A stretch of 44,470 nt of DNA from Pseudoalteromonas sp. TB64 (GTDB lineage: Bacteria > Pseudomonadota > Gammaproteobacteria > Enterobacterales > Alteromonadaceae): contig NZ_AUTQ01000081.1 in the NCBI RefSeq assembly GCF_000498095.1, positions 10,311-54,780 on the forward strand, read 5' to 3'. Positions 9,601 to 19,998 of this stretch are shown here, one piece after another. The notes beneath the pieces were generated by a model. It ran no database searches. It was not told where the DNA came from and saw only the letters and a program-made list of their open reading frames with translations. A program made the translations under genes and the position numbers. The stretch's first letter is position 1; each line of letters opens with the position of its first letter.

Positions 9601-10560
9601 TTATTGCGGTTTAACGTAATCATCTTGCTGACTAGCAAGACCACGTTTGACTTTTAAATGACCGCTTGAATTACGCTCACCAGTACCAATAAACACCCCT
9701 TGTGCAACCACTTTAATTGCCCCTTCAGGCAAAGTAACAGGAAGTTCTACCGCCTGCCCGTGGCTAAACACCGAACCCTGTTCAGTTGTTATTTCAACAA
9801 CAGGCAGATCGGTTAAAGCAGTATCTATTGGCAATAATAGCGAATCTAAGTAGATAGAAGGAGCAACCTCTTCTTCTTTCGCTTTAGCAAGCAACGCTTC
9901 AATTTCGTCAAGCGTTACCATTTTATCTGCGGGATACTGACCAACAGCCGTTCTGTGAAGCATAATAACATGAGCACCACAGCCAAGGTTTTCACCTAAG
10001 TCATCAACGATAGTACGAATGTAAGTCCCTTTAGATACATGGGCCGTCATTTGTAATACGTTGCTTTCTTCATCAAATTCGTCAAATGATAAGCTAAATA
10101 CATTTATCTTTCTGCATTTACGAGGTACTTCAATACCTTCGCGAGCATACTTATATAAAGGTCTGCCTTGGTACTTAAGCGCTGAATACATTGATGGATA
10201 TTGATCAGACTCGCCAACAAATGCGGCAATTTCTTTTGTTAGCTGCTCACGCGTTACGTTCACATCTTTTGTGCTAACAATTTCACCATCAGAATCTGAT
10301 GTTGTTGTACGCTCACCCAGTTGTGCTCGAACAATATAGGTTTTATCTGTATCGAGTAGAAACTGCGTAAACTTAGTTGCTTCACCAAAACAAATTGGCA
10401 GCATACCTGTAGCAAGTGGATCTAAAGCACCTGTATGTCCAGCTTTTTGCGCAAAATAAACACCTTTTGCTTGCTGTAGTGCTTTATTTGATGAAATGCC
10501 TTCAGGTTTGTTTAACAACAAAATACCGTCAACCGCACGGCCTTTACTGCGTTTTGCCAT
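9601..10560 (-). CDS. truB: tRNA pseudouridine(55) synthase TruB
   Basis: 319 residues. TruB converts U55 of the T-loop of tRNAs to pseudouridine. [18 protein letters not shown] is followed by [19 protein letters not shown] with the catalytic aspartate at position 47. [15 protein letters not shown] and [18 protein letters not shown] are further family motifs. The C-terminal part (from about 250) is a PUA-like RNA-binding domain. Its start overlaps the end of rbfA by 17 bp, so the two are coupled in the nusA operon. Confidence 0.96.
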   Translation of the reverse strand: MAKRSKGRAVDGILLLNKPEGISSNKALQQAKGVYFAQKAGHTGALDPLATGMLPICFGEATKFTQFLLDTDKTYIVRAQLGERTTTSDSDGEIVSTKDVNVTREQLTKEIAAFVGESDQYPSMYSALKYQGRPLYKYAREGIEVPRKCRKINVFSLSFDEFDEESNVLQMTAHVSKGTYIRTIVDDLGENLGCGAHVIMLHRTAVGQYPADKMVTLDEIEALLAKAKEEEVAPSIYLDSLLLPIDTALTDLPVVEITTEQGSVFSHGQAVELPVTLPEGAIKVVAQGVFIGTGERNSSGHLKVKRGLASQQDDYVKPQ

Positions 10561-11050
10561 CTGTATTAGTGCCTTCTTCGCTATCTGTATCGTCTACGTG
10601 CTTAGTACTTTCTTCGCTGTCTGAAACTTCAGCAGCATCAACACTCTCAGCTTCGTCATCAACATGCTCAACTTCGTCATCTACATGCTTAGCATTATCT
10701 TCACGAATAATCGAATCAACTAAGTTAGAAATACGCATACCTTCCATAAGTGAGTTATCAACAACAAACTTTAACTCAGGCATAATACGTGCGCGGATAC
10801 GCTTACCAAGTAATGAGCGAATATAACCCGTTGCTTCATTAAGTACTTTTGCACTTTGTTTTGCTGCATCTTCATCTTGTGTATTAAACACCGTAATGAA
10901 AATTTTGGCATAAGATAAATCACGCGATACTTCTACCGCAGACACTGTCACCATACCTAAGCGTGGATCTTTAATTTCGCGTTGTAAAATGACAGCAATT
11001 TCTTTTTGGATTTGCTGTGCAACACGATCAGTGCGAGAAAACTCTCTCAT
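10544..11050 (-). CDS. rbfA: Ribosome-binding factor A with long acidic tail
   Basis: 168 residues. Residues 1-115 are a standard RbfA KH-like domain ([40 protein letters not shown]), a 16S maturation and cold-adaptation factor binding the 30S subunit. The C-terminal 50 residues are a low-complexity acidic tail with three HVDD units (KHVDDE, EHVDDE, KHVDDT) and many Ser, Glu and Asp residues. E. coli RbfA has about 133 residues and lacks this extension. The tail is encoded by related short DNA repeats at 10588-10695. The gene lies between infB and truB, overlapping truB. Confidence 0.95.
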   Translation of the reverse strand: MREFSRTDRVAQQIQKEIAVILQREIKDPRLGMVTVSAVEVSRDLSYAKIFITVFNTQDEDAAKQSAKVLNEATGYIRSLLGKRIRARIMPELKFVVDNSLMEGMRISNLVDSIIREDNAKHVDDEVEHVDDEAESVDAAEVSDSEESTKHVDDTDSEEGTNTDGKTQ

Positions 11051-11115
11051 TGCATTTGTCCTAAAATCATAACTTATTGAAATTTAATAATAAGCTAATT
11101 AAATACTAGATACAC

Positions 11116-11138
11116 AAATGGGGGCTAAGCCCCCATTT
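11116..11138 (-). terminator. Strong hairpin between infB and rbfA
   Basis: A 10-bp stem, AAATGGGGGC (11116-11125) with GCCCCCATTT (11129-11138), has only a 3-base loop. On the minus strand it is followed by TTTGTGT, a poor T-run. It may attenuate transcription or mark an RNA processing point inside the operon, lowering downstream expression relative to infB. Confidence 0.55.
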
Positions 11139-11159
11139 ATTAGTTTAGCGAGCTAACAA

Positions 11160-13820
11160 TTATAAAGTACGTTGTACTTCAACTGTTTCAAATACTTCGA
11201 TTTGGTCGCCAACACGTACGTCATTGTAGTTCTTAACGCCGATACCACATTCCATGCCGTTACGAACATCAGCAACATCGTCTTTAAAGCGACGAAGTGA
11301 CTCAAGTTCACCTTCATAGATAACCACGTTTTCACGTAGTACACGGATTGGAGCGCTACGTTTAATAACACCTTCAGTAACCATACAACCAGCGATAGCG
11401 CCAATTTTTGGAGACTTGAATACGTCACGAACTTGAGCAAGACCAATAATCTCTTGCTTAAATTCTGGTGCAAGCATACCTGACATTGCTTGTTTAACTT
11501 CGTCAATCAAGGCATAAATTACGCTGTAGTAACGTAGGTCTAAGTTTTCAGTCTCGATAACTTTACGAGCTGAAGCATCAGCACGAACGTTAAAGCCAAC
11601 TACAATCGCGTTAGACGCTGCAGCTAGTGTTGCATCAGTCTCGGTAATACCACCAACACCTGAACCTACAATCTTCACTTTTACTTCATCAGTAGAAAGT
11701 TTAGTTAGTGAATCAGAGATTGCTTCGATTGAACCTTGAACGTCTGCTTTAAGTACCACGTTAACTTCAGAAACATCGCCTTCAGTCATGTTAGTAAACA
11801 TGTTTTCAAGCTTCGCTTTTTGTTGACGAGCTAACTTAACATCACGGAATTTACCTTGACGGTATAAAGCAACTTCACGCGCTTTACGTTCATCTTTAAC
11901 AACTGTCGCTTCATCGCCTGCAGCAGGAATACCAGAAAGACCTAAAATCTCTACTGGAATAGATGGACCAGCAGACTTAATGTCTTTACCGTTCTCATCT
12001 CTCATTGCACGAACACGACCGTACTCAAGACCACATAATACAATGTCACCTTGGTTAAGCGTACCAGATTGAACAAGAACAGAAGCTACTGGACCGCGAC
12101 CTTTATCAAGGCGAGATTCAATAACAACACCAGCAGCCATACCTACAGTAGGAGCTGAAAGCTCTAAAAGCTCTGATTGGTTTAATACAGCTTCAAGAAG
12201 GTCATCGATGCCTAAACCTGTTTTTGCAGAAATATGAACGTACTGCGTATCACCGCCCCATTCTTCTGGAATAACGTCTAGTACAGCAAGTTCGTTTTTA
12301 ACGCGATCTGGATCTGCGCCTTCTTTATCCATTTTGTTTACAGCAATAATTAAAGGAACGCCAGCAGCACGAGCATGCTGTACCGCTTCTTTAGTTTGTG
12401 GCATTACACCATCATCTGCTGCAACCACAAGGATTACGATATCTGTCGCTTTAGCACCACGAGCACGCATTGAAGTAAATGCAGCATGTCCTGGTGTATC
12501 TAAGAACGTGATCATGTGACCGTTCACGTCTACGTGGTATGCACCAATGTGCTGTGTAATACCACCGGCTTCGCCTGAAGCAACTTTTGCTGAACGAATG
12601 TAATCAAGCGTAGATGTTTTACCATGGTCAACGTGACCCATAACAGTAACTACTGGAGCACGTGGCTCTGATTTACCATCTTCATGGCGATCATTAAGTA
12701 CTGTTTGCTCTAATTCGTTTTCTTTAACAATGATAACTTTGTGACCCATTTCTTCTGCAACTAGTTGCGCAGCTTCTTGGTCAATCACTTGGTTAATGGT
12801 AACCATGTCACCCATTTTCATCATTGTTTTAACAACTTCAGCGCCTTTAACTGCCATGCGTGATGCAAGCTCAGCTACTGTAATTGTTTCGCTAATACGC
12901 ACTTCATTTTTAACATCAACAGTTGGTTTTTGGAAACCATGTTGTAATGATGCTGGTGCTTTTAGCTTGGCTTTATTACGGCCTCTTGACGCTGCAAACT
13001 TATCTTTTGCTGGCGCTTTTTTCTTTTTCTTCACACGGCGTGTACCTTGCTCATCACGAGCATCGGCAACATCTTCTGCTTCACGTGCATAAGTAGAAGT
13101 CGTAAGATGGTGATCCGCTGTTTCTTCGCGTTTCTTACGTTCTTCTTCTTCTTTCTTCCAGCGTGCCGAGTTTTCTTCAGCTAGCTTTCTTGCTTCTTCT
13201 GCTTGACGTTTCGCTTCTTCTTCAGCTTTCTTCAATGCGGCCTCTTCTGCTTCTTTTTGCAGACGCTCAGCTTCTATGCGATCTTTCTCAGACTTAGCAC
13301 TTTGCTCTGGGGTCATCTGCTTTTGTTTCGCTTTACGCTCTGCATCAGCTTTGCGTTTAGCTTCTTCTTTGGCTTTACGATCAGCGTCTTCTTTCGCTTT
13401 ACGTTCTGCCTCTTGTTTCGCTTTTAATTCTGCGGCTTCTAGCTCAGCTTTTTGCTGCTCTTCAAGGCGCACTTTTTCTTCAGCGGCTAAGCGTGTTTGC
13501 TCTTGTTCTTGTTCCATTGCGCTTTTTTTCACGTATGTACGTGTTTTGCGAACTTCAACTTGAACAGCTTTAGCTTTACCCGTAGAGCCAGTTACACTTA
13601 ATGTGCTCTTACTCTTACGTTGTAAAGTCATACGCGCTGGGCCATCTGAACCAGTACCGCCATGATGCTTGCTTAAATGATCAAGTAACGTTGCTTTTTC
13701 TGCTTCAGTTACATTATCAGTAGCCTGCTTAGTGATACCTGCTTGTGAAAACTGCTGTAGCAATTTATCAACAGTTGTACCTATATCGCCGGCTAGTTTT
13801 TCAACATTTACTTCTGCCAT
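11160..13820 (-). CDS. infB: Translation initiation factor IF-2
   Basis: 886 residues from the ATG at 13820, chosen because GGAGG lies 11 bases upstream. The frame is open to 13859, but that start is inside nusA and lacks an SD. IF-2 is the GTPase that brings initiator tRNA to the ribosome. An N-terminal IF2_N domain ([20 protein letters not shown]) is followed by a long charged, Lys/Glu/Ala-rich coiled-coil linker (about 110-260). A second IF2_N-like region and the G domain follow, with [14 protein letters not shown] (around residue 395), DTPGHAAFT and NKMD. The C-terminal domains are complete. The initiator tRNA gene sits at the head of the same operon. Confidence 0.97.
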   Translation of the reverse strand: MAEVNVEKLAGDIGTTVDKLLQQFSQAGITKQATDNVTEAEKATLLDHLSKHHGGTGSDGPARMTLQRKSKSTLSVTGSTGKAKAVQVEVRKTRTYVKKSAMEQEQEQTRLAAEEKVRLEEQQKAELEAAELKAKQEAERKAKEDADRKAKEEAKRKADAERKAKQKQMTPEQSAKSEKDRIEAERLQKEAEEAALKKAEEEAKRQAEEARKLAEENSARWKKEEEERKKREETADHHLTTSTYAREAEDVADARDEQGTRRVKKKKKAPAKDKFAASRGRNKAKLKAPASLQHGFQKPTVDVKNEVRISETITVAELASRMAVKGAEVVKTMMKMGDMVTINQVIDQEAAQLVAEEMGHKVIIVKENELEQTVLNDRHEDGKSEPRAPVVTVMGHVDHGKTSTLDYIRSAKVASGEAGGITQHIGAYHVDVNGHMITFLDTPGHAAFTSMRARGAKATDIVILVVAADDGVMPQTKEAVQHARAAGVPLIIAVNKMDKEGADPDRVKNELAVLDVIPEEWGGDTQYVHISAKTGLGIDDLLEAVLNQSELLELSAPTVGMAAGVVIESRLDKGRGPVASVLVQSGTLNQGDIVLCGLEYGRVRAMRDENGKDIKSAGPSIPVEILGLSGIPAAGDEATVVKDERKAREVALYRQGKFRDVKLARQQKAKLENMFTNMTEGDVSEVNVVLKADVQGSIEAISDSLTKLSTDEVKVKIVGSGVGGITETDATLAAASNAIVVGFNVRADASARKVIETENLDLRYYSVIYALIDEVKQAMSGMLAPEFKQEIIGLAQVRDVFKSPKIGAIAGCMVTEGVIKRSAPIRVLRENVVIYEGELESLRRFKDDVADVRNGMECGIGVKNYNDVRVGDQIEVFETVEVQRTL

Positions 13821-13845
13821 AGTGTGTAATACCTCCGTTAATAAA

Positions 13846-15345
13846 TTACTCGTCTGCAAACCAACAAATGTTACGTGCAGCCATAATTAGTTCACCCGCT
13901 TTTTCAGATGTAAGCTCTGTGATATCAACTAATTCGTCAATACCTTGCTCTGCCAAGTCTTCAAGTGTAACAACACCTTTGCTCGCCATAACAAATGCTA
14001 AGTGACGTTCTAAGCCTTCAAGCGCAAGTAAGTCTTCAGCTGGTTCTGCACCATCTAAGCTTTCTTCCGTTTTAAGGGCTTTAGTCGTTAATGCATCTTT
14101 TGCGCGTGAACGTAAAAGATCGACCATTTCTTCATCTAAGCCATCAATTTCTAAAAATTCAGATGCAGGTACATACGCCACTTCTTCAAGTGTCGAGAAA
14201 CCTTCATTAATAAGTAATGATGCAAACTCATCATCAATTTCTAAACTTTCAGTGAATAAGTTAAGTAACTTATCAGATTCTGCTTCATTTTTAGTGCGCA
14301 TATCTTCAACAGTCATTACGTTTAGTTCCCAGCCAGTTAATTGGCTTGCTAAACGAACATTTTGACCATTACGACCGATTGCTTGCGCTAGGTTATCAGC
14401 TTCTACTGCGATATCCATTGAGTGAGTGTCTTCATCCATTACGATTGAAGCTACTTCTGCTGGTGACATTGCATTGATAACAAACTGTGCTGGGTTATCG
14501 TCATAAAGTACGATATCAACACGCTCACCACCTAACTCAGACGATACAGCTTGAACACGAGCACCACGCATACCAACACATGCACCAATTGGATCAATGC
14601 GTTTGTCGTTAGATTTCACGGCGATTTTAGCTCGAGAGCCAGGATCGCGTGCCGCTGCACGTAACTCTATCATTTCTTCGCCAATTTCTGGCACCTCAAT
14701 GCGGAATAATTCCATCAGCATTTCTGGTTTAGAACGCGTAACAAACAATTGTGCACCGCGTGCTTCAGGCTTAACTTCGTATAAAAGACCACGGATACGG
14801 TCACCCGGACGGAAGTTTTCACGTGGAAGCATATCATCACGGTAGATAACGGCTTCTGCGTTATTGCCTAAATCAAGAACAATAGAGTCACGCGTTGCTT
14901 TTTTAACAACACCTGTTACTAACTCGCCTACTTGATCTTTGTACGCATCAACAACTAAAGCACGCTCAGCTTCACGTACTTTTTGTACGATAACTTGCTT
15001 AGCCATTTGTGTTGTAATACGGTCAAATTTAATTGAGTCAATTTGCTCTTCAACGTAATCACCCATTTGCAAATCAGGTTCTTCAACCTGCGCTGCTTCT
15101 AAGGTAATTTCGCTGTAAGGGTTCTCTAAAGAACCATCTTCTAAGACTGCTGCAATCTGCCAACGACGGAACGTATCGTAATCACCCGTTTTACGGTCAA
15201 TTGCTACACGCACTTCAATTTCGCCATCGTGTTTTTTCTTTGTCGCTGTCGCTAATGCGAACTCTAGAGCTTCAAAAATCTTTTCTTTTGGAACCGCTTT
15301 CTCATTGGAAACGGCTTCAGCAACCAATAATATCTCTTTTGCCAT
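13846..15345 (-). CDS. nusA: Transcription termination/antitermination factor NusA
   Basis: 499 residues, the full gammaproteobacterial length. NusA binds RNA polymerase and modulates pausing, termination and antitermination. The N-terminal polymerase-binding domain (about 1-125) is followed by S1 ([20 protein letters not shown]), KH1 and KH2 ([40 protein letters not shown]). Two C-terminal acidic repeats (about 365-430 and 440-495) end in NICWFADE. It lies 39 bp downstream of rimP and 25 bp upstream of the infB ATG. Confidence 0.97.
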   Translation of the reverse strand: MAKEILLVAEAVSNEKAVPKEKIFEALEFALATATKKKHDGEIEVRVAIDRKTGDYDTFRRWQIAAVLEDGSLENPYSEITLEAAQVEEPDLQMGDYVEEQIDSIKFDRITTQMAKQVIVQKVREAERALVVDAYKDQVGELVTGVVKKATRDSIVLDLGNNAEAVIYRDDMLPRENFRPGDRIRGLLYEVKPEARGAQLFVTRSKPEMLMELFRIEVPEIGEEMIELRAAARDPGSRAKIAVKSNDKRIDPIGACVGMRGARVQAVSSELGGERVDIVLYDDNPAQFVINAMSPAEVASIVMDEDTHSMDIAVEADNLAQAIGRNGQNVRLASQLTGWELNVMTVEDMRTKNEAESDKLLNLFTESLEIDDEFASLLINEGFSTLEEVAYVPASEFLEIDGLDEEMVDLLRSRAKDALTTKALKTEESLDGAEPAEDLLALEGLERHLAFVMASKGVVTLEDLAEQGIDELVDITELTSEKAGELIMAARNICWFADE

Positions 15346-15384
15346 GGGTAATGCCTCGCTTGCCCTATTCCTTCGCGCTCGAAT

Positions 15385-15840
15385 TTAAAACTTCGCGATT
15401 AAATTCGCACGTTCGATGTTACTAAGCATGATTAGATGCTCTGCACCATCGCTAGATAGTGTGATCATATCGCTGCTAACTGTTACTAAATCGCCTTTAA
15501 AATTACGACGACCATCTTGTGGAAGTTTAGTACGCACGCGTACTTCCTCTCCCTGCGCCTGCTCGTAGTGATCTTGTTTGAATAATAGACGATCAACACC
15601 AGGAGACGATACTTCCAAATCATATTCATTTGTAATCGGGTCTTCGACGTCTAAAATCGCACTAATTTGGCGACTTGCATCCGCACAGTTATCAACTGAG
15701 ATCCCATCCTCATGAGCAATGTATACTCTTAAGGTAGAATGGCGACCCGCTTGCACAAATTCAAGACCATGTAATTCAAAGCCTAACATTTCTACCGCTG
15801 GCGACAACATGGTTACTAAATCTTGTTCAAGTTTTGTCAC
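15385..15840 (-). CDS. rimP: Ribosome maturation factor RimP
   Basis: 151 residues from GTG (15838-15840), with GGAGG seven bases upstream. An alternative ATG at 15861 would place that SD inside the coding sequence. RimP is needed for 30S maturation. TKLEQDLVTMLSPAVEMLGF, STLRVYIAHEDGISVDNCAD and DVEDPITNEYDLEVSSPGVD match E. coli RimP closely. It is the first protein gene of the nusA operon, after the initiator tRNA. Confidence 0.95.
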   Translation of the reverse strand: MTKLEQDLVTMLSPAVEMLGFELHGLEFVQAGRHSTLRVYIAHEDGISVDNCADASRQISAILDVEDPITNEYDLEVSSPGVDRLLFKQDHYEQAQGEEVRVRTKLPQDGRRNFKGDLVTVSSDMITLSSDGAEHLIMLSNIERANLIAKF

Positions 15841-15861
15841 GAAAATCCTCCATACAAACAA

Positions 15862-15880
15862 AAAAAGGGCTTATAGCCCT
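15862..15880 (-). terminator. Attenuator/terminator before rimP
   Basis: AGGGCT (15866-15871) and AGCCCT (15875-15880) form a stem followed by seven T residues on the minus strand, just before the rimP SD. It would end transcripts containing only the tRNA and leader. NusA-dependent read-through could then control the rest of the operon, an inference from its position. Confidence 0.6.
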
Positions 15881-15940
15881 AAAATACTGAGTTTAAATTT
15901 AATGACAATTGCCATCAAACCGTAAGGTGCAGATACAACA

Positions 15941-15963
15941 ACGCCCCGAACCAAGCGGGGCGT
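15941..15963 (-). promoter_or_regulatory. GC-rich hairpin in the nusA operon leader
   Basis: A perfect 8-bp stem, ACGCCCCG (15941-15948) with CGGGGCGT (15956-15963), has a 7-base loop. It is the most GC-rich structure in an AT-rich leader between the tRNA and rimP. On the minus strand it is followed by TGTTGT, so it could act as a weak terminator or a structural element of the leader. No second tRNA or protein gene is visible in 15881-16055. Confidence 0.45.
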
Positions 15964-16051
15964 CACACCAAAAAGCATAAAACTGTGTGGCCTAGGGCCG
16001 AGCTTGGTTGCGAGCCAGCAATCTGACCAAATTAAACTACACTAGCTTAAA

Positions 16052-16080
16052 CGCAAAACGCGCATTACTTAGAATGCGCG
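16052..16080 (-). terminator. Terminator-like hairpin after initiator tRNA
   Basis: CGCGCATT (16059-16066) pairs with AATGCGCG (16073-16080) around a 6-base loop. The minus strand then reads TTTTGCGTTT, a short interrupted T-run 33 bases after the tRNA 3' end. It may separate mature tRNA transcripts from the rest of the operon. Confidence 0.5.
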
Positions 16081-16112
16081 ATATAAATTAATAAGCTTAC
16101 ACTTATTAGAAT

Positions 16113-16189
<77 letters not shown>

Positions 16190-16256
16190 CCAATAGATAT
16201 CAAATTTAATTAATATCGCTGTTAGCTGTTTTACAACATGCTAAACAATGGCAGCT

Positions 16257-16285
16257 ATTATAAGGATGCGCGGGATAATTAGCAA
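16257..16285 (-). promoter_or_regulatory. Sigma-70 promoter of the metY-nusA operon
   Basis: On the minus strand TTGCTA (16280-16285) is separated by exactly 17 bases from a perfect TATAAT (16257-16262). The tRNA 5' end lies 68 bases downstream. No other gene lies between, so this is the likely main promoter. The rest of 16190-16580 is AT-rich; the only other signal is a TATAAT at 16519-16524 on the plus strand that may serve the globin-like gene. Confidence 0.7.
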
Positions 16286-16580
16286 CCATAATAACTAATA
16301 ACTTTATAAAAACTCGAATCTTTAAAATAGGCAAACTCAACATATGTAATTAAAATGTTGAATAGAATTTTAAAAAATAATTCCAGAAAAACTCAAGGTA
16401 CTATTATTTCACAAAAAAATAATTTTATTTACAACAACAAAAGCGAGGTTAAATCATAAGCTTAACAACAAACCAATACTTTAATATCAAAAAAGCGTGC
16501 GATATCTGAGTTCCTGACTATAATAAGAATCAATCACTAATACAATAATAAAAATTATACTTAATGCAACGAGGCATTTA

Positions 16581-17042
16581 ATGAATACACATCAACCAGT
16601 ACTGTTAAAAAGCCTTACTATTATAAAACCAAACTTCCATGCTTTTACGGCACGTTTTCATGGTAAGTTAGTTGAGTCTGATATCACCATGGGTTACTTA
16701 ACAGCTGCACAATTTAACGAAAGAAGTTATACGCTTTACTGTGTGTTAGAGCGCATAATTAAAAATCTAGATAACCCATCATCTGTTGCTCCGTTTTTAT
16801 CACATCATATAGCTTTTTTAAAAAACGGTCATATTCAACAAGTTGATATCAAAATCTTATGTGATGCTTTTTATTCGACTTTGGAAGAGCATTTAGGGCG
16901 ACTTTTTAGTGTAGAAAGTCAATTAGCATGGCAGAAAGTTTTAAGGTTTTTTACAAACTTTGCAAATAATATCCTCTTTAATGTTTCTAATGTTGTTTCT
17001 CTTAAGCAACAAATAGAAAAGAAAACAAATAGCGAAACGTAA
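16581..17042 (+). CDS. Stand-alone globin-like protein
   Basis: 153 residues with a single globin-like domain. The region around SHHIAFLKNGHIQQVDI (74-90) aligns with the F-helix of bacterial haemoglobins, placing a candidate proximal haem ligand at His75 or His76. It is followed by CDAFYSTLEEHLGRLF and QLAWQKVLRFF, which match the G-H helices including the conserved Trp (117). No FAD/NAD reductase domain follows. Possible roles are oxygen or NO binding, or haem-based sensing; haem binding is not proven by sequence. GAGG lies seven bases upstream of the ATG. The gene converges on the DUF4124 gene with a 2-base gap. Confidence 0.65.
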   Translation: MNTHQPVLLKSLTIIKPNFHAFTARFHGKLVESDITMGYLTAAQFNERSYTLYCVLERIIKNLDNPSSVAPFLSHHIAFLKNGHIQQVDIKILCDAFYSTLEEHLGRLFSVESQLAWQKVLRFFTNFANNILFNVSNVVSLKQQIEKKTNSET

Positions 17043-17044
17043 CT

Positions 17045-17851
17045 TTATGGTAAAAAGCTTATTTCATCATTTAGACGATTAAGCTTTTTATGCTCAACTT
17101 CTATTAATAAATTATATTGAGTGTTTAATGCACTCATTCGTTTTGATAACGCATTATCAAATTCGGCATCCTTTTCGTAGTTTGTTCCATTACTTAGCCT
17201 ACTTTCTAACTTCAATGTTTCTTCTTTGAGTTCATTACTAAACGTTATTATTTTATTGTTAGATTCTCTAACTTCACGCTCTATCTGTTGTTTGCGGATA
17301 AAAGTATCTATTTTTTTATTTTCATTACTGTAAGTATCATTTTGCTTAGTAGAACTAAGTCGTCTGAGTTGTTGGTTAAGTATATCTATGCTTACTTGTT
17401 CATTTTTAATAAGCACGTCAAAACGCGATATAGTTGCCATTATTTGCTCCGCAATCGCGACACTTCGCTTAGCTCCAGCTAAATTATCTTTTTGTGAATC
17501 CGACTTTTTATTCAAAACGCTAACCTGCTTTTGCATTTCAATTTTATAAGTTTTAATTTTATCTTGATGCTCAATAATTTGTTTTTTTAATGCGGTTATT
17601 TTTATATAGGAATCTATATCAGAATCAATATTGTTTATCGAACTGGTATTACTTGGTTTAAGATCATTTTGTTTTTTATCGTTCGGGTTTTGTACATTTA
17701 AATGCAATAGTTGAGGATTATCTGCGCATGGTTGTTGGCTAAATTCAACCCCATTACTTGTTTCACATTTATAAATTGCAGTAGTGGCACTAAAACAAAC
17801 CATAGGGCTTATACCCATTAATAAAATAAAAAGCCTTGTTAATGTACTCAT
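17045..17851 (-). CDS. Exported DUF4124 / coiled-coil protein
   Basis: 268 residues. A signal peptide (MSTLTRLFILLMGISPMVCF, cleaved near SATT) is followed by a short DUF4124-type domain, TAIYKCETSNGVEFSQQPC, with paired cysteines that probably form a disulfide. The remainder (from about 75) is rich in Lys, Gln and Asn with heptad-like stretches, probably long coiled coils in the periplasm. Function is unknown. It is monocistronic and divergent from the photolyase gene. Confidence 0.75.
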   Translation of the reverse strand: MSTLTRLFILLMGISPMVCFSATTAIYKCETSNGVEFSQQPCADNPQLLHLNVQNPNDKKQNDLKPSNTSSINNIDSDIDSYIKITALKKQIIEHQDKIKTYKIEMQKQVSVLNKKSDSQKDNLAGAKRSVAIAEQIMATISRFDVLIKNEQVSIDILNQQLRRLSSTKQNDTYSNENKKIDTFIRKQQIEREVRESNNKIITFSNELKEETLKLESRLSNGTNYEKDAEFDNALSKRMSALNTQYNLLIEVEHKKLNRLNDEISFLP

Positions 17852-17928
17852 ATTTATAACTCCAATTATTAAATAATAAAACGATCGTCTACTTAAATTA
17901 GCTCGTATGGTATTTGTTTGGCTTTGTC

Positions 17929-19485
17929 ATGAAACACTATAAAACGCTTAGGCTCATTTTAGGCGATCAACTAAATCCATCTCACTCGTGGTTTAAACAA
18001 AAAGACAGTGAAACCTTATATCTTATTGCAGAGCTTAAACAAGAAACTGATTACGTTAAGCATCATATTCAAAAATTATGTGCTTTTTTTAACGCAATGG
18101 AGAATTTTTCAGTCGCATTAAAAAGTGCTGGTTTTAATATTTTACATTTAACATTAGATGATACTTGTGATGATCAAAACTTAGTTGAATTACTTAAGCG
18201 AATTGCCGATAAATATCAATGCGATACTATTGAGTACCAATACCCAGATGAGTTTAGACTTAAATCACAATTAACCTTATTTCAAAATAATAGTTCATTG
18301 AATGTAACTGCTACAGACACAGAACATTTTTTATTACCGTTTGGTGATATAAATACACGCTTCAAAAAAAATAAGCATGTAACAATGGAGCACTTTTATC
18401 GCGCTATGCGTAAGCAATTTAATATATTAATTGACGATGCAAAGCCAACTGGCGGAAAGTGGAATTTTGATAGTAATAATCGTAATAAATTTTCTAAAAA
18501 CGACTTAGCAAATATCCCACGACCAAAGCTATTCAACAATGATGTAAGTAGTATCGTTTCACGTTTAAATAAACACAAAGTCGCTTATTTTGGTCAACTA
18601 AATGAGCATACATTAGAGTGGGCTACAACGCGTAAACAAGCCATTGAATCTCTCGAATACTTTTGTGAGCACTTGCTTAGTCGATTTGGTCATTTTCAAG
18701 ATGCAATGACAGATCAAAGTGAAAACAATACCAGCTTGTATCATAGCCGTTTATCGTTTGCTCTAAATGCAAAAATACTCCACCCATTATATGTAATTAA
18801 ACGTGTAATAAATGAATATGAGCAAAGACCTGATGAGATATCACTCTCGCAAGTAGAAGGGTTTACAAGACAAATATTGGGCTGGAGAGAGTATGTACGC
18901 GCTATTTATTGGACTAACATGCCCGACTACGCAACAAAAAACCAACTACAAGCCAAAAATAAATTGCCATCTTATTTTTGGAATGGCTCTACAAAAATGA
19001 ATTGCCTAAGTCATTCACTCAAACAGAGCCTTGAAACCGCTTATGCTCATCATATTCAGCGCCTAATGGTTATTGGAAACTTTTGTATGCTCACAGGTAT
19101 TAATCCTGATGAAGTAGATAACTGGTATCTAGGTGTTTATATAGATGCCATAGAATGGGTCGAAATGCCTAATACTCGAGGAATGAGCCAGTTTGCCGAT
19201 GATGGGATCATTGCAACAAAGCCCTATGCAGCAAGCGGGAACTACATTAATAAAATGAGCGACTATTGCAAAAGTTGCCAATACGATGTTAAACAAAAGG
19301 TAGGTGATAAAGCATGCCCTCTCAATAGCTTGTATTGGCATTTTATGGATAGACACAGAGACAGGTTAGAAAAAAACCCACGTATTGGTATGGTCTATAA
19401 AAATTGGGATAAACAAGATAAAACGCTTCAAGAACAAACACTACAACAAGCAACCTACTATCTTAATAATTTAGAAGCGCTTTAA
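17929..19485 (+). CDS. Iron-sulfur cryptochrome/photolyase (FeS-BCP, PhrB type)
   Basis: 518 residues from the ATG at 17929; a TTG five codons earlier is also in frame and neither has a clear SD. The protein starts TLRLILGDQLN, typical of the FeS-BCP (CryPro) group of prokaryotic (6-4) photolyases. Four cysteines at 359, 447, 450 and 463 have the same spacing (88, 3, 13) as the [4Fe-4S] ligands I recall from Agrobacterium PhrB. FAD-binding region motifs include QVEGFTRQILGWREYVR and MPNTRGMSQFADDG. It probably repairs UV-induced (6-4) lesions using light, or acts as a photosensor. Confidence 0.88.
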   Translation: MKHYKTLRLILGDQLNPSHSWFKQKDSETLYLIAELKQETDYVKHHIQKLCAFFNAMENFSVALKSAGFNILHLTLDDTCDDQNLVELLKRIADKYQCDTIEYQYPDEFRLKSQLTLFQNNSSLNVTATDTEHFLLPFGDINTRFKKNKHVTMEHFYRAMRKQFNILIDDAKPTGGKWNFDSNNRNKFSKNDLANIPRPKLFNNDVSSIVSRLNKHKVAYFGQLNEHTLEWATTRKQAIESLEYFCEHLLSRFGHFQDAMTDQSENNTSLYHSRLSFALNAKILHPLYVIKRVINEYEQRPDEISLSQVEGFTRQILGWREYVRAIYWTNMPDYATKNQLQAKNKLPSYFWNGSTKMNCLSHSLKQSLETAYAHHIQRLMVIGNFCMLTGINPDEVDNWYLGVYIDAIEWVEMPNTRGMSQFADDGIIATKPYAASGNYINKMSDYCKSCQYDVKQKVGDKACPLNSLYWHFMDRHRDRLEKNPRIGMVYKNWDKQDKTLQEQTLQQATYYLNNLEAL

Positions 19486-19487
19486 AC

Positions 19488-19512
19488 AAAAAAACCGCCT
19501 CAGTTGAGGCGG
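19488..19512 (-). terminator. Terminator of the small heat-shock gene
   Basis: CCGCCTC (19495-19501) and GAGGCGG (19506-19512) form a stem with a 4-base loop. The minus strand continues with seven T residues. It lies 36 bases past the ibpA stop. On the plus strand there is no T-run, so it serves the minus-strand gene. Confidence 0.85.
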
Positions 19513-19547
19513 CTAAATAATCAGGGGGAAACTAATGTTAAATAGGT

Positions 19548-19994
19548 TTACTTACCTTCGAGCAAGTTACCACTACCAATTTCAATTTTTCGTGGTTTAA
19601 GTGCTTCAGGAATCTCACGCTGTAACTCTATGCTCAATAAGCCATTAGCTAAATCTGCACTAAGTACTTTCACATGATCTCCAAGCTGGAATTTACGTTC
19701 AAAGTTACGCTCTGCTATACCTTGATGAATAAACTTACGTTGGTTAGTTTCATCTTTATTGGCTTTAATACCTGCAACTTTTAATGTGTTGTTTTCTGAC
19801 TCAATGGTCAATTCACTACCGCTAAAACCTGCTACGGCCATAGTGATTCTGTATTTGTCTTTATCAAGCGCTTCTATATTGTATGGAGGGAAGCTTGGCT
19901 GCTTGTCTGTACTAGCTGCAGCATCCATAAGTGATGCTAAATGTTCGAAGCCGATAAATGAACGATAAAGTGGTGATAAGTCTACTGTACGCAT
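19548..19994 (-). CDS. ibpA: Small heat-shock protein IbpA (Hsp20)
   Basis: 148 residues, the usual length. MRTVDLSPLYRSFIGFEHLA is the IbpA/IbpB N-terminus; the alpha-crystallin domain covers about 35-130 (YRITMAVAGFSGSELTIES, GIAERNFERKFQLGDHVKV, ANGLLSIELQREIPE). It holds unfolded proteins for refolding by DnaK and ClpB. A sigma-32-type promoter, a leader of about 125 bases and a ROSE-like hairpin over the SD indicate control by heat at both transcription and translation. The gene is monocistronic, ending at a strong terminator. Confidence 0.94.
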   Translation of the reverse strand: MRTVDLSPLYRSFIGFEHLASLMDAAASTDKQPSFPPYNIEALDKDKYRITMAVAGFSGSELTIESENNTLKVAGIKANKDETNQRKFIHQGIAERNFERKFQLGDHVKVLSADLANGLLSIELQREIPEALKPRKIEIGSGNLLEGK

Positions 19995-19998
19995 AATG

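Noticed and set aside
10588-10695. Short repeats in rbfA as a CRISPR-like array
   Set aside because: They are in-frame coding repeats without equal spacers.
10416-10826. 136-residue plus-strand frame opposite rbfA/truB, rich in Ser, Thr and Leu
   Set aside because: Its repeats are the complement of the HVDD repeats; no SD or family match.
15964-16055. A second tRNA gene downstream of metY
   Set aside because: Repeated GC-rich stems are present but no T-loop, anticodon stem or CCA pattern could be fitted.
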